The position numbers and the translations under genes are program-made. DNA of 64,000 bases from the NCBI GenBank assembly GCA_946406115.1, contig OX291543.1, positions 26,500,815 to 26,564,814 of the forward strand. The letters are read 5' to 3'. The notes beneath the pieces were generated by a model. That model was not told the DNA's origin, did no database searches, and saw only the letters and a program-made list of their open reading frames with translations. Source of the stretch: Apoda limacodes. Taxonomy: Eukaryota; Arthropoda; Insecta; Lepidoptera; Limacodidae. Position 1 is the first letter of the stretch; each line of letters begins with the position of its first letter. Positions 10,446 to 21,966 of the stretch are shown here, in pieces.

Positions 10446-11929
10446 CTAAAAAAATAGATATAAATAATAAAATACTAAAAATACTAAAATAATTTTAAAG
10501 TCCTTGCAATAAAATAGTTTCAAGAGATAATTTTGGCATAAATTACTTATTTACTTAGTATGAAAGTATCTCATCTTGATGGGTATGACATTTTGTAATG
10601 ACTTTTGATGTTAGAACACATTGTTAGTACGCATAACAAAAATTTCTTTTTATATATAAAGAAATGCCTACTCCTCGAAGTGATTTTAAACATTTTTTTT
10701 TTAATTAATAATGGTTTGGTAAATATTCCGTTCAGTATAGTCCGTCTTATTTCATATAGCAGGTATATAAATGGTATTTTTTTAAATATCCGGTCAGCAA
10801 CAAAAGTTTATTCTGACAGCAAAACATGTTTTTTTTACATACAACAGCAGTACTTTGCCAGCAACTACATTATATATTATCAGAAAATAACTAGATATTT
10901 GTCCAGCTTGATAATTTGCAAAATAAATAGTCTTAAAACAAAATTATTATTTGGTCAGCAGGATTAAAAAATAGGTTAGCATTAATGCTATAGCAGATTT
11001 TGATTGCTGTTTTAAGCAATAAACATTGCAGGCTCTATATTAACCAACTCGCTAACTCCCGCTGTTGCTGAAACTTTGTTTTTAGTAGAAAGTAGCCTTG
11101 AATTTGACTACAGGTCAAACTTAACTAAAGGTACATATTTGAAAAACATTTAAATACTCGTGTCTACTTTTTTTGATAAAGCTTAGTTAAATCTAGTTAT
11201 TAGATACCTAAATAAAGATTTAGTTGACGTTAAAAAAAGTATTTATAATAACATACATAACCCTAAAAGCTACAGTAATCTTTTTTTAATGAGTAGGACT
11301 TGAGCCATTACTATTTAACCTGTAAACCTTAAACAAGAAACACTGAAAACATCAACTCAAAATGTAGACTGAAACTTATAGAATTCCTGAACCCTTGTAC
11401 ATGGGTCCGATTCGCTTTTAACCGGCTTTATCTTATTTATGTATAGAGGCATATCTCTTTCATCTAAATACGTAGGTACCTACTTGCTATCACCCACATA
11501 ACCGTGTTCGAACTACCTGTTTAATATAACAGTAATCAACTCACCAGACATCTTCATAATGGGCTCATAGATAATGTAGTCCTCGGAAAAGTGTCATTGT
11601 CTAACAACAGGCACTGTATTTTCTTACTTCAGTTTCAGTTCTATTCAAAATCAGTCACCATAATAAGTTAATCATATCACAAAGATACTGTTTTTATATA
11701 TATTTTTTTTAATTCGTTTATAATTAATGACAAAAATTGTAAATTACTTTCTAATTTATAAAATAATTGCTTTTTCGAATCTATAATCACTGCACTTTTT
11801 ATTTCAAACAGCGAACGTTAAGTTTAAAATTCTAATTCGATAAATTAGTGATGTACGCGTGTATCGCACTCGACCACAATCCTTATATGATAGTGCAGGG
11901 CCGCAGTCGATGTTTATTACAATATTACA
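10446..11929. other. AT-rich non-coding stretch
   Basis: The plus-strand 120-codon frame at 10605-10967 is Ile/Lys/Tyr/Phe/Asn-rich, has no recognisable domain and looks like chance in AT-rich DNA. Nothing else is supported. Confidence 0.4.
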
Positions 11930-12110
11930 TGCGATGCGACGCCCGCCGGCCGCTGCGAACGGAGTCAGAGTAAAGCGAGAGGAAGCGAGAGCTCATCCCT
12001 AGAATCCAAAATCACATACCCTTACCCGGGCAGCCGCCCGAACCCCTGCGCCCCGCCTGTGTCGTGTTACACCCCTCTCTCTCACACAAGCGTTACGGGG
12101 TCGTCCATAC
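11930..12110. promoter_or_regulatory. GC-rich island; possible promoter or 5'-UTR exon
   Basis: A sharp GC- and CpG-rich patch (cgacgcccgccggccgctgc, ccgggcagccgcccg) in AT-rich DNA. On the minus strand, the direction of the hamlet-like gene, a splice-donor-like cccgg|gtaaggg occurs with its exon end at 12026. That would fit an untranslated first exon upstream of the 2.5-2.9 kb exon. No ATG-led coding segment is visible. The idea is inference only. Confidence 0.25.
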
Positions 12111-12335
12111 AAGGTTAAGTCCGAAAACCCGTAAATCTCTTTCATCTATGAATTTTTCAATTAAAAATAAATATTTATTTCTTCCCTATTAATTTAAAAT
12201 TTTATAAAATTGTATTTTGAATACTTTTATTTTTTATAATCAGGACGATAGTTAAGTTAACAGTAATTGCTGCCATGGAAGTGGTCGTTGCTCAGTGAAA
12301 TTCGTCTAGCAAAAGGTTATTTTTTTTATGATAAT

Positions 12336-12426
12336 TGGTGTTGCAATCGTTCATAGGCTACAGTGGCCACTTACCATCAGGCGTACTGTATGCTTGTTTG
12401 CCACCATAGTGTTATAAAAAAATATG
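12336..12426 (+). mobile_element. CR1/Jockey-like LINE 3' tail
   Basis: ggtgttgcaatcgttcatag, aggcta, then caccatagtg ttataaaaaaa matches the end of the family at 6.7 and 21.9 kb with several substitutions and a short poly-A. It is directly followed by a 5S-like segment. Confidence 0.65.
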
Positions 12427-12480
12427 CAAAGTTAAACAAGGGCGTAGTCACTACTTGGATGGGTAACCCCCTAGTGGCAC
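12425..12480 (+). repeat. 5S rRNA-like segment (pseudogene or SINE head)
   Basis: caaagttaaacaa followed by gtcactacttggatgggtaa resembles the internal promoter region of 5S rRNA (aagttaagcaacgtcggg ... tacttggatgggtgacc). The rest of a 5S gene is missing. A second such segment lies at 61.12 kb. 5S-headed SINEs are a known class; here only the head is recognisable. Confidence 0.5.
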
Positions 12481-12725
12481 ATTTTCTAAACTCTTCTGTG
12501 GTTTGGAGAGCCCGTAACAACGTCCACCCATCCACTTGGTCCACTTGGCGGATTATGGCCTAAGCCGCCTTCTTTAAAAAGAGACTGCAGTAAGGTGATG
12601 AATTACTACAGAGCAGTTATACTTATCTACGTAATTTCTACTTAGGTCAGTACTCTGACTTCCCATATTTTTTAATAAATGCAAATGCAGCCTTATATCG
12701 ATAACACTATATTCCTATTGGAAAA

Positions 12726-12960
12726 AAAACTGGTTGCCTGTAAAGTCGGTATACGGGCGAAAGTTTTACGTGACAACTTGTGCCTTTCACTTTTTATGTC
12801 TGTCTCTCTCGCTCTTAGGCGGGCTAACCATGCCGCGTGCCTCTCACTCGCTCTCATTGTGAGCGCATAACGTGAGCGGAGCGTAACGCAGTTTCTTGAA
12901 GTGTCACCCGGCAAACCAATTTATAAGACGTTGTCACGTCAAAAGTTATACGGAATAGGT
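12726..12960. mobile_element. Repeat with subterminal inverted words (possible MITE)
   Basis: Left part ttttacgtgacaacttgt and right part gacgttgtcacgtcaaaagt are inverted relatives of each other. In between are CT-rich runs (tgtctctctcgctctta) and gtgagcggagcgtaacgcag. Sequence of this type is common in lepidopteran genomes. The exact ends are not clear, and the two overlapping opposite-strand frames here are treated as chance. Confidence 0.35.
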
Positions 12961-13174
12961 ATAAAGGTTCGTGTATATATATTTGGTCCGCTTTGTTTTA
13001 ACAAACCCGTCATTTGGCTCCCGTTAAATCCAATAATTTAAAATTATTGATCTTAAACTAATCCGTTAAACAATAGTCCTTCAGTTATCGACAATCTAAA
13101 TAATACCCATTTTTTTTATACTAGCTTCCAAACATCTGAGACCTCTAACCATTAACCTGATCGGTGTTCAAAGT

Positions 13175-13250
13175 CATATTATTGGGTGCCCAACGTGGGT
13201 GGTCACTGATACGAGACAAGGCGCCGAATAAGTAAACAAATGATACTTAA
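13175..13250 (+). repeat. Possible LTR end with primer-binding-site-like sequence
   Basis: tattattgggtgcccaacgt, continuing with gggtgg, resembles the junction of an LTR 3' end and a tRNA primer-binding site in insect LTR retrotransposons. No gag or pol follows and no matching second LTR was seen, so at most this is a small remnant. Confidence 0.25.
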
Positions 13251-15544
13251 TATACAAACCAGCAATCTTTGCATCCTTATCGTGTTAAGTTCGATAGCCA
13301 TGTAGGCTAGACTTAGCATTAAAGATTTTTAATTGAAACCACATCCAAAAATATTGTATATTGATACCTATTAAAAGGCTAACAAGTAACAAGTTTGTAC
13401 ACACAACACACAAAGTTAAACGTAGTTCACCTCATTAACAAATATTTAAATTTTATATATTTTAATTTTGATTGTGGAATCTCGTACGTAATACACATTT
13501 ACGTTTGTGTAAATACTATTCACAAAATTATTAAAGACGCCGTTATATATATGATCTACAAACGATAACATAAAGAAAAAGGTAACAAACAAGAGTTTAA
13601 AATTACGCATTCCATCTTCATTTACTTAAACAAAAAATAATGTTGAAATCTTAAATCAGCAAATAAATTAATATTTCCTACGAACATAAGTAGTTAATTT
13701 CAGCGTTATGTTTCGTTTATTCCGAGGCTGAAAATAGCACGTGTAAGTTGAGATTGTGCCAAGTGAGAGAGGAGATAACTAGATAACGCTAAGATCTGTG
13801 GTCGTCGCCGCGATTGGAGGCGAGTGTCGAGGGCGGGGCGACGAATCGGATGCACCAATGGGATGCTCCCTATTATCTGCCTCTTTGTCTGTCAGCGGAT
13901 TCTGGCATTGACGTCGATGTAGCACAGGTGCTACTTTCATCGACTAATGATCGAGGCCACTCACTGCATGCACATCACTAAATAGGTACACATACGACAT
14001 CGAATATGTATTTCAGTTTCGCGTAAGTAGTCTGAAAAGCCGCTGATTTTTTATTTTTATCAGAGTTTTTTTTGCCTGCATATTCTATTGTATTTCATAG
14101 ATATAGGCCACAGTTTTTTACAATAAGCAAATTTTAATCATATAAAGGCTATTTTGCAGGTGTTTGTTATTATTATAGGTACTAGAGATGTAAAAGTCTT
14201 TACCTACTTGAAGTGAGCAGGTTATTTTCATTTACTTTCAGCATCTACGTCCTTCCGTCTGTAGGTACCTTTATAGCATGATGATCCCTCTTGTTCTCAT
14301 CTTTATATCGATTTTCAGATGGTTTTTAACTTACAGGTAGATGTTTTTTTTGCAAGTTATTATCCTTTGCAATCTTTAACTTTGTGCCCCCCACCCCTAA
14401 CTTTTGAATTGTGTGTTTTAAAAATCAAATATTTTATTTGAGATTTAAATGAAGATGATTTTGAATTGGGTTCAAAGACTAACTTTTAAACCCCTCTAAA
14501 AAGTAAAGGAAAACCCTTCAGCATACGAAATATTAATTTAATTGTTTTCTTTTCTTTGAAGTTACCAAAAATATCAACTTGTGCATCAAAAATATTAACT
14601 TAAGCAGAAGATTTTTTTTTTACTTTTTCGTCGGGTTTTGAGCTCTTTTAATTATTTTTTAAAACAATAGTAGATGGTAATGGATTTTTTTTCTGAAAAG
14701 GAGAAATGTCTAACGTATAGGTAGTTAGGTCTGTGTGTCAAATCTTATTACTATAAAACCTATGCAGGTATGGCTACGTTATCGTGTTATTGAATAATAT
14801 TAGCTTAAAATTAAATAGATTTGACTTGATATCGTCTGACCTAACCACAAGCTACATAACTTATGTGGCCTAAAGGTTATAATTATCAATGGGTTTTTAA
14901 CATAAGTATTGCAGCAGGGATCCAGTAAAAACATTTTATTGAATTCCCCAAGATAGTGTTACACACTAATTTACCGATACCTATTTGTTTAAACATTATA
15001 CTATAAAATAATAGTACTAAGTTGACCACTAAAAGGTAAATAAATACGCAGCATAAGTGTAGTACCTAATTTTGTTTGATATATTTGCATTAAAGTTTAT
15101 ATTATGACAAAATTCTTGTGGTAATAAATATAGTGTGTAAATAAAATAGATAAGCAGGTATATGTTTTATGGACTGCATGCAGGACTACAACTCAACCGT
15201 GTCCTGCTTCTTCATAGATGGTATTTAGGTAGTTTCAGTTGGTATCGAAGGAGTTCAACCTAGGTGCCTAAAGCGCGCCCCGCCCGGTGTAGGTCTAGTA
15301 GTTTTTTTTTTTCTATTCTGGTATTCCAACTATTCCATAATTTTTCCTTGTCAGAAATAATGTCCAGTTTAACTCGTTAATAAGGTATATTAATAAAGTA
15401 TTTTTTTAGTCAAACAGTTCTTATCTAGTTAGCCGACCTCAAAAAAAGGCAGAATATTGGTTAACACAAAAAAGGGAAAAGAATATTGTAATGGTATATT
15501 AAATAAAAATTCAAAAAGGTTCCTATCGTCTTACGAGTAGTTTT
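13251..15544. other. Non-coding stretch with a GC-rich patch at about 13790-13960
   Basis: The patch includes ggtcgtcgccgcgattggag and gtcgagggcggggcgacg and stands out from the AT-rich surroundings. It could be regulatory (promoter or conserved enhancer), but no start codon or splice context supports a gene. The remainder is AT-rich with poly-T tracts and no recognised element. Confidence 0.35.
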
Positions 15545-15622
15545 TTGAGTAGAACTCAAATCCTATATTTTTGAGTAGAACTCAAATCCTATATTTTTGA
15601 GTAGAACTCAAATCCTATATTT
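15545..15622. repeat. 26-bp tandem repeat, three identical units
   Basis: Units start at 15545, 15571 and 15597 and are identical. Each contains TTGAG-tagaa-CTCAA, a 5-bp stem that can form a small hairpin, followed by atcctatattt. Perfect identity suggests recent expansion. Confidence 0.9.
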
Positions 15623-15964
15623 TTCATAACATATACGACAAAATAGGATCATTATTTGGTTCAGTATGTGGAGAGTAAGGTAGGTACTATATGAAACCAG
15701 GTTTCGATTTATCTATATCTGACATTGAAATTCAGCTCAGAGCAGACCCACGTAGACTCATTTGGAGACTCCGTAGCGTCATCACATGTAAACATTTTCT
15801 ACGAATTCATTTTCTCATTTATCGAAAGACCTTTCAAAACGAAATAGGCCTTAATTTTTGTGATTTTCAATTTTCATTATGATTGCTTAGATTTCGTAAG
15901 TATACAAAATAAAACTTAAAAGAGATGCCTAATAAATAAATTCAAACATAACATAAATTTTCCA

Positions 15965-16359
15965 TTAATAATGAACTCCCTGTGTGTTTTCTACCGCTTG
16001 CACATTGCGATGTATTCTGAGGAATTGTTCAAAATGATGCCCACGGCTTCTTTCTACCATCGGACCGCTCGCCATCGGCAAAGAATTCATTCTCACACTT
16101 TAGAACCGAAATGGTCATGTGTAAAGTGCGGTTTCAGAGAAACTTCCTCCCGCGAACGCTTGGGTTGTAGAATGAGCTCCCTTAGGGCTACAGTATGGGA
16201 TTCTTCAAGAAATAAGTTATAAGATTTAGAAGGGTTGGTAACGCGCGAGTGATACCCCTTGTGTTGCAAGTGTCCATAGGCTGCGCTGACCGCTTACCAT
16301 CAGGCGGACCGTAAACTTGTTTGCCACCTCAGTGATATACAAAAAAAAAAAAAAAAAAC
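15965..16359 (+). mobile_element. CR1/Jockey-like LINE, 3' ORF2 fragment with poly-A
   Basis: The frame contains SLCVFYRLHIAMYSEELFKM, HRTARHRQRIHSHTLEPKW and RETSSRERLGC, the C-terminal segment of a Jockey-superfamily RT, closely resembling the copy at 21.6 kb. The family 3' UTR (gtgttgcaagtgtccataggctgc...ttgccacctc) and an A run at about 16341-16359 follow. It is 5'-truncated and frameshifted near the end, so it is dead. Confidence 0.75.
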
Positions 16360-16615
16360 AGATTTGTGATATCCTAAACTTATCAGTATCGGCATTTAGC
16401 CCATTTAATCCTGAAGTCATAATTAAGTGGCGACAGTTTTTTTAGGCTCACTTGCCATCGTATAAAAATTATTTTCATTACAAAAAGAAGTAAGAATTTA
16501 TTGAAAAACTCAGAAATTAGCCACTTTGTGTGAAAACTTCCAGCTTTACTACCTTCACCGCAAACATTTATCCATAAACATGTAAACTAGTCCTTGTACA
16601 CTCCTAAAGGGGTAC

Positions 16616-16750
16616 CTACTCCTTTAAGGAGTCGGCAACGCCCGGGTGATTCCTCTGGTGTTGCAAGTGTCCATAGGTTGCGGTGACCGCTTTACACCAC
16701 ACTGGCAGTAAACTTGCTTCCCACACCTTGGTAAGAGTTATATAAAAAAA
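16616..16750 (+). mobile_element. CR1/Jockey-like LINE 3' tail
   Basis: ggagtcggcaacgcccgggt, gtgttgcaagtgtccatagg and a degenerate acttgcttcccacaccttgg, then a short A run. More decayed than its neighbour at 16.3 kb, so it is an independent and older insertion. Confidence 0.65.
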
Positions 16751-18094
16751 GTTGAAGAAATTACCCTGCCGAACTATAAATGGTCTTATCGAAATGCCTA
16801 TTTTAATTTAAAATCTTATTAACAGTTCAGTATGACAATCAGTAGAGGAACGTGAAGGCGACAAATAAAATCGATTTGCGACAGGCACGTCGGCTGATAA
16901 TCGATTAAGCGATTCTACAGATGCTGTAATTGATTTAACACCTCTTGTATAATCTAAACGTGCTTGGTGTCAAACTGGTTGGTATTTTCAAAGGTTTTAT
17001 AAGGATATGTTCTGAGTTATTCAAAGCGCCTTGACTATTTGTTACTTGAGCCAAGATTTAAACCCAGAAGCTATATATGAATCGACCCACAAACGGACCA
17101 ACACTGCGTCTCTTCTTTCCTCAGATATCGCTTAAGCCTTACAATTCCTTAAATAATTCTATCCTCATTTTTTTTACCTCTATACTAACTTTATATTTTT
17201 TTCAAGTTTTCCTTTCAGAGTTTTATAAAACGTCGATTCCCCTCAGCCCAACCCTGACATAACATTTTTCTTAAAGTTCGTCAGGAACTGGCAATGGGTA
17301 CATTATTGTATTCTAAGTCTCTTTTTCTGTTCCGACCAAGCTATCTTAGTCCATCAGATACTCTGCATCAGAAGGAGTTGCGGCAATGTCCAGCTGATGG
17401 TTACTCTCTTTTTGGGATAAAAACCGTGAAGATACATTAACGCGAAAATCTTCTAAATAATATACACCTATGTGACACAATTCCAATAGGAAAATAAATA
17501 TTTATTAATTATATATATGAACAGTTCAAAAAATTATTGCGGTTACATTAACGTATACGAGAATTCATATTATTTAATATGCCATAAATCTTTGTGTAAG
17601 ATAGGGTAACCCTCGTAAACCCCGAAAAGGAGGACAACGAGTTAAAAACTCCAAACATTTCCTTAATAACCCCGAACTTAGTACAGCAATATCAAAATGC
17701 TTCTGACGGCTAAATTTAGCGTAAGTACTTCATTCATACACGTAAGATAGGTAATTACAGAAATACATTCGATTCTAACACTTTTACTCGGACGCTTGTA
17801 AAAATCCTGGACACATAAATAATCGCCTTTCATAAATAAATACTTTCCCTAAAAGATATTCAGAATAAAAGGAATAGATACAGGTATAGCCAAAGAAATG
17901 TAAGCAAAGCAAAGCTGCAGCGTAGACTTGATTGTGAAATATGTACGCTGCCTTCACACCACATTTATCTTCATGTGGACATAATATGACGACAGTTTTT
18001 ATCAAAAAACAGTGGGACTTCTATGTCGTTATATATTTTATTTATAATAAGTTACATAACAGTAGTAACAGGTATACCTAAGGCAAATGTTTTT
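16751..18094. other. Non-coding stretch, nothing recognised
   Basis: AT-rich sequence between two LINE tails. A short stretch at about 17335-17430 shares words (ggttactc...gggataaaaaccgtgaagata) with 5120-5155, which may be a minor unrecognised repeat. No gene is supported. Confidence 0.35.
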
Positions 18095-18290
18095 TAACAC
18101 CACAAATGTGGCAAACAAGCAAACGGCCCGGCTGATGTTAAGTAGTCACCGTAGCTTATGGACGCTTGCGTTTTGCGTACCCATCACCAATGTAATCAAT
18201 CCCTTCTTTAAAAACCTTAGAGAAAACCTCGACATAGAGTTAATTCCACAACCTTTGCGTTCGCGGGAAGAAACTACTCTCGATGTTGTT
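18095..18290 (-). mobile_element. CR1/Jockey-like LINE 3' end, antisense
   Basis: On the plus strand a T run near 18089 is followed by acaaatgtggcaaacaagca, agtcaccgtagcttatggac and ccttagagaaaacctcgaca, then cctttgcgttcgcgggaag. These are the reverse complement of the family's 3' UTR and last ORF2 codons. The copy is truncated and decayed. Confidence 0.65.
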
Positions 18291-19164
18291 TAAGGGATTA
18301 AATATATTGACCACCAAAATATACTACGACTCCCTAAAGCTCTCTTACCAAAAAAATATATTAAACACCAAAAAAATCCAAACATCTACCAAAAAAAAAA
18401 AAAAAAAAACAGTCTAAAATTACAATAGTTGCTGTTTAAGTCATGATTGCACTTTCAACTGTATTCAAGGACCGAATGTTGTAAATGGTAACCAAATTTA
18501 GTAAGCAAATTAATACGATTGTGGATAATGTAAGCAAGGTTTGATTATCTTTAAACTTTTAATTATATCAAAAATTATGATATCTACTCCTACCTAGGTT
18601 TAGCTTTTGGATTAGGGGGAAGCATAACCGTAATATTCTATTCTACTAGGAAACTATAATAAAGCGTATATAAAAAAGCGTAATAATACGCGCCCTTTAT
18701 CTCAGGATTCTAACACTTTAATTAATTACCAAACACCTTGGTACGGGTTAGTTAATTTGATTCATCATGCAAAATCGTCTAACAAAAACACTGCAAAGCG
18801 AAAATCAGCTTTTAGATTAATAACTTCAAGCTTGCATTCTAGCTGATCTAATCGATTTTCGAGCAGTAAGTGGGTGTGTTAGTTCACAAAGTTACTTTAA
18901 GAACTTTATTCATTGTTATCACGTTCACACCTTATCGCCCTGATAAATCGTTGTCCATTGCATTTGAAAGGAGAAAAGTGGAGAAGTTTAAAATGTCTTT
19001 CAATACAATAGGACCTACTACAATGTCGGTGCCTCGGCTATTTTCAAAGATAAGTTTTTCTTTCGTATCAGATTGAAATGTGAACACACTGAATTTTCCA
19101 GCGACTACTTTGATAGTTTGTATGACTTTCGGAGTTTTCTAATAGCTAAAGTAAGTGTTTAACC

Positions 19165-19290
19165 TTAGCTGTTGTTTTATCCCTATTAGACAGGCACAGG
19201 CCTATTTTTAGAGAAAGGAGGCTTATGCAGCAGTGCACCACGCTGACCCAGTAAATAGGTAGACGTTGTCGAGCTATTAGCCACTCGATT
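19165..19290 (+). mobile_element. SINE body fragment
   Basis: ttagacaggcacaggcctat, gagaaaggaggcttatgcag, cagtgcaccacgctgaccca and gtagacgttgtcgagct are the conserved body of the tRNA-headed SINE family also seen at 0.5 kb and, in reverse, at 48.4 kb. The tRNA head is missing. Confidence 0.55.
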
Positions 19291-20714
19291 GCCAGAATTT
19301 TTAAACCGCCTATAAGGCTTGTGTCTCTCTGTCATTACAACAGATTATTTTTACATTTTTATTTATATTTGTGCACTTACGTATAATAAAGTAGTATAAA
19401 AAAGTATTTACATTTTGATGCCTATACTTAAAGTTATATAATATAGTAACTTCAATAATCTTCACACACACAAAAGTATTTTTCCCAATTAGATTTAAAA
19501 ACACATTGAAACAATCCTAATAACTATTCTAAATTCCCTCTCATCCATTTCAAATGAATGGTCACCGAAATAATAGCTTTTAAAAGGTTGAATTTAAAAT
19601 GGTTCCAACAAAGGGGCGAGCCATTTCGATTTTGAGTGAAGAGAGTTCTAAATCGAAAAGAGCGATAGCCGGCGTGTAAGCGCCTCCTGGGGCGACTCTA
19701 TCGAATTTATAGGCGCAATAAAATTGTATTAGAAAGTTATGTTGGCAGTTACTTACTGTCGCACAACTTTAAGTATTCACTGGACGGACCTAGTAGAAGA
19801 AATTGTCACAATGATTTTCGGATACCGACCTGTCCGTTCCGTTAGGTACCTTTTCTTAAAGTGAATCGCCTAAGTTTTTAAAGAATTACTGTTATTTTTC
19901 TTTCAACCAAAATGTTGATTATTAATACTCATATAAAAGAAAAATTACCAAGTAAAACGACGAAAATCTTTTAAATTAAAATAAAAGTATAATCTGCTAG
20001 CGGTTGAGTTGCATAACAAATACGAGATGCTAGTTTAATTATAGACTGCAGCGACCACTTAAGATGAGTGAAGCTGGTGCGCCGATATTGCCAAGGTGGG
20101 CAGACTGACGTGCTAAGCCAAAGAGAGAGAGCAATGGCCAAGATTGGAGAAAGTCCTTGCCTAATCTCGACTTATTTCTTATATTTTCTTAAGAACTGGC
20201 AAAACGGGTATACTATCCTGCCCCTGGTCTTCTATTTTAACATAAAGCTGCGTAATAAACGACCTATGAGACTTATATAAAGCATCTTTACTCCGCTCTA
20301 CTTTCTAATTTCATTTATCTAGACATTGTGACTAATTTTATTTGGATTGAATTATTTTGTAGTACATATTTACTTTTTATTTATAATGAATTTATTAAAC
20401 TAAATAATATATTTAATATAATATATTTAAAATATACATAAATATTATATGTTTATAATTAAAAAAATATAAATCTAAATTAAAAATTAATTTATTAAAA
20501 TTTTCTAATGGATTTGAAAAATGGAAATACTATAATAATAAACTACATGCCTAAAAATAAAACTATATTAGTATCTATTTGTGTTGTATAAGTAAATAAA
20601 GGCTAAATTATTATTATTAAGGTAATAGTTTGTGTTTGATGGAATATAAAGGATATCATTGATCATGAGCTGCCCAAACCTGACTACACGATTGATTCCA
20701 GTCTCTTCTACCAA
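19291..20714. other. Non-coding stretch, nothing recognised
   Basis: Mostly AT-rich. A GC-balanced block at 19600-19700 (agagcgatagccggcgtgta) has no recognised similarity. The small frames at 19310-19504 and 20068-20280 show no domain. Confidence 0.35.
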
Positions 20715-21966
20715 CAATGCTCATTAAACAATAGAAAAAGCGTCTCTCTCCTCTCCAAGGTGATGGAGCGTGTGATCAATACACAGCTTCTAAGATACCT
20801 AGAAGAACACGACCGGGTCAGTGACCGTCAATATGGCTTTCGCCACGGTCGCTTGACTGGTGATCTCCTAGTGTATCTTACACACAAATGGTCACTAGCC
20901 ATTGAGAGTCAGGGGGAGGCATTGGCATGTAGCCTGGACATAGCGAAGGCGTTCGATTGGGTCTGACACCGGGGTCTTCTATCGAAGTTGCCATCTTACG
21001 GAGTGCCTAAGTTTTTGTCAGGCAGACACATACGAGCCGTAGTTGACGGTAGTTTCTCTGATAGCATGGACATTAATGTTGGTGTTCCGCAAGGCTCCGT
21101 GCTGTCTCCTACTTTGTTTCTACTGCATATCAATGGCATGTTGGACATCAACAACATACATTGCTATGCAGATAATGTACTGGAGACGCTTATCATACGG
21201 GTCGTGCAAACATTCCTCGTTCCGTTGAGAAGGAAAAGCGCGGATAAATTGTGTCTCAAATCGAGACCACTCTGTTCAAGGTCTCTGACTTAGGACGGGG
21301 AAACTTGGTCCGATTCAACCCTATAATGACACAAGTCTGCGCGTTCACCGCTAAGAAAACCCCATTTGCTGTGGTCCCACAATCCCAGAAAACTCCGCTC
21401 TCTATCTCAAAGAGTATTGAGATCCTTGGTGTTGACTTTTTTAGCGATATTTGGTTCCGATATCATTTGCAAGAAGCTGGCTTCCAAAAAACTTGGTGTA
21501 CTCAACAGAGCGAAGTAGTACTTCACGTCGGGGCAAATGTGGCTGCTTTACAAGTCGCAAGTTCAGCCCCATATAGAGTACTGCTGCCATCTCTGGGCAG
21601 GTGTGCTGGGATGTGTTCTGATGAATTGTTCGAAATGATGCCCACGGCTACTTTCTACCATCGTACAGCTTGCCATTGGCAGGGAATTTATTCTCACACT
21701 TTAGAACCGAAATGGACGCGTACAGTGCGGTTTCAGACAAACTTCCTCCCGCGAACGCTTGGATTGTGGAATGAGCTTCCTGCCAAGGTTTTCTCTAAGG
21801 ACTACAACATGCGGTTCTTCAAGGTAGAAGTAATTAGATTTTTGAAGGGTCGGCAACGCGCTAGTAATAAATACCATTGGTGTTGCAAGCACCCATAGGC
21901 TACGATGACCACTTACCATCAGGCGGATCGTAAGCTTGTTTGCCACCTTAGTGGTATAAAAAAAAA
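20715..21966 (+). pseudogene. Dead CR1/Jockey-like LINE, RT part of ORF2 plus 3' UTR
   Basis: Successive frames give SKVMERVINTQLLRYLEEHD, RQYGFRHGRLTGDLL, the RT motif A region SLDIAKAFDWV, the motif B region GVPQGSVLSPTLFLLHINGM, and motif C as CYADN. They are followed by the thumb/C-terminal part (FLPRTLGLWNELPAKVFSKD) and the poly-A-tailed 3' UTR. This would be the reverse transcriptase of a self-mobilising non-LTR element. It is inactive: a TGA replaces the Trp after AFDWV, a frameshift lies after CYADN, the catalytic YADD is YADN, and much of the region between RT and C-terminus is deleted. There is no endonuclease or ORF1 upstream, so it is also 5'-truncated. It is the longest copy of the tail family in the window and defines what the short tails belong to. 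The exact clade (CR1 against Jockey proper) is not certain. Confidence 0.8.

Noticed and set aside
10605..10967. 120-codon frame on the plus strand
   Set aside because: Composition is Ile/Lys/Tyr/Asn/Phe-rich as expected for chance frames in AT-rich DNA; no motif.
12425..12480. Possible 5S rRNA gene
   Set aside because: Only the internal promoter region is similar; the 5' and 3' parts of 5S rRNA are absent.
12679..12914. Two overlapping opposite-strand frames
   Set aside because: Both fall in a GC-richer repeat with inverted words; neither has a recognisable domain, and mutual overlap argues for chance.
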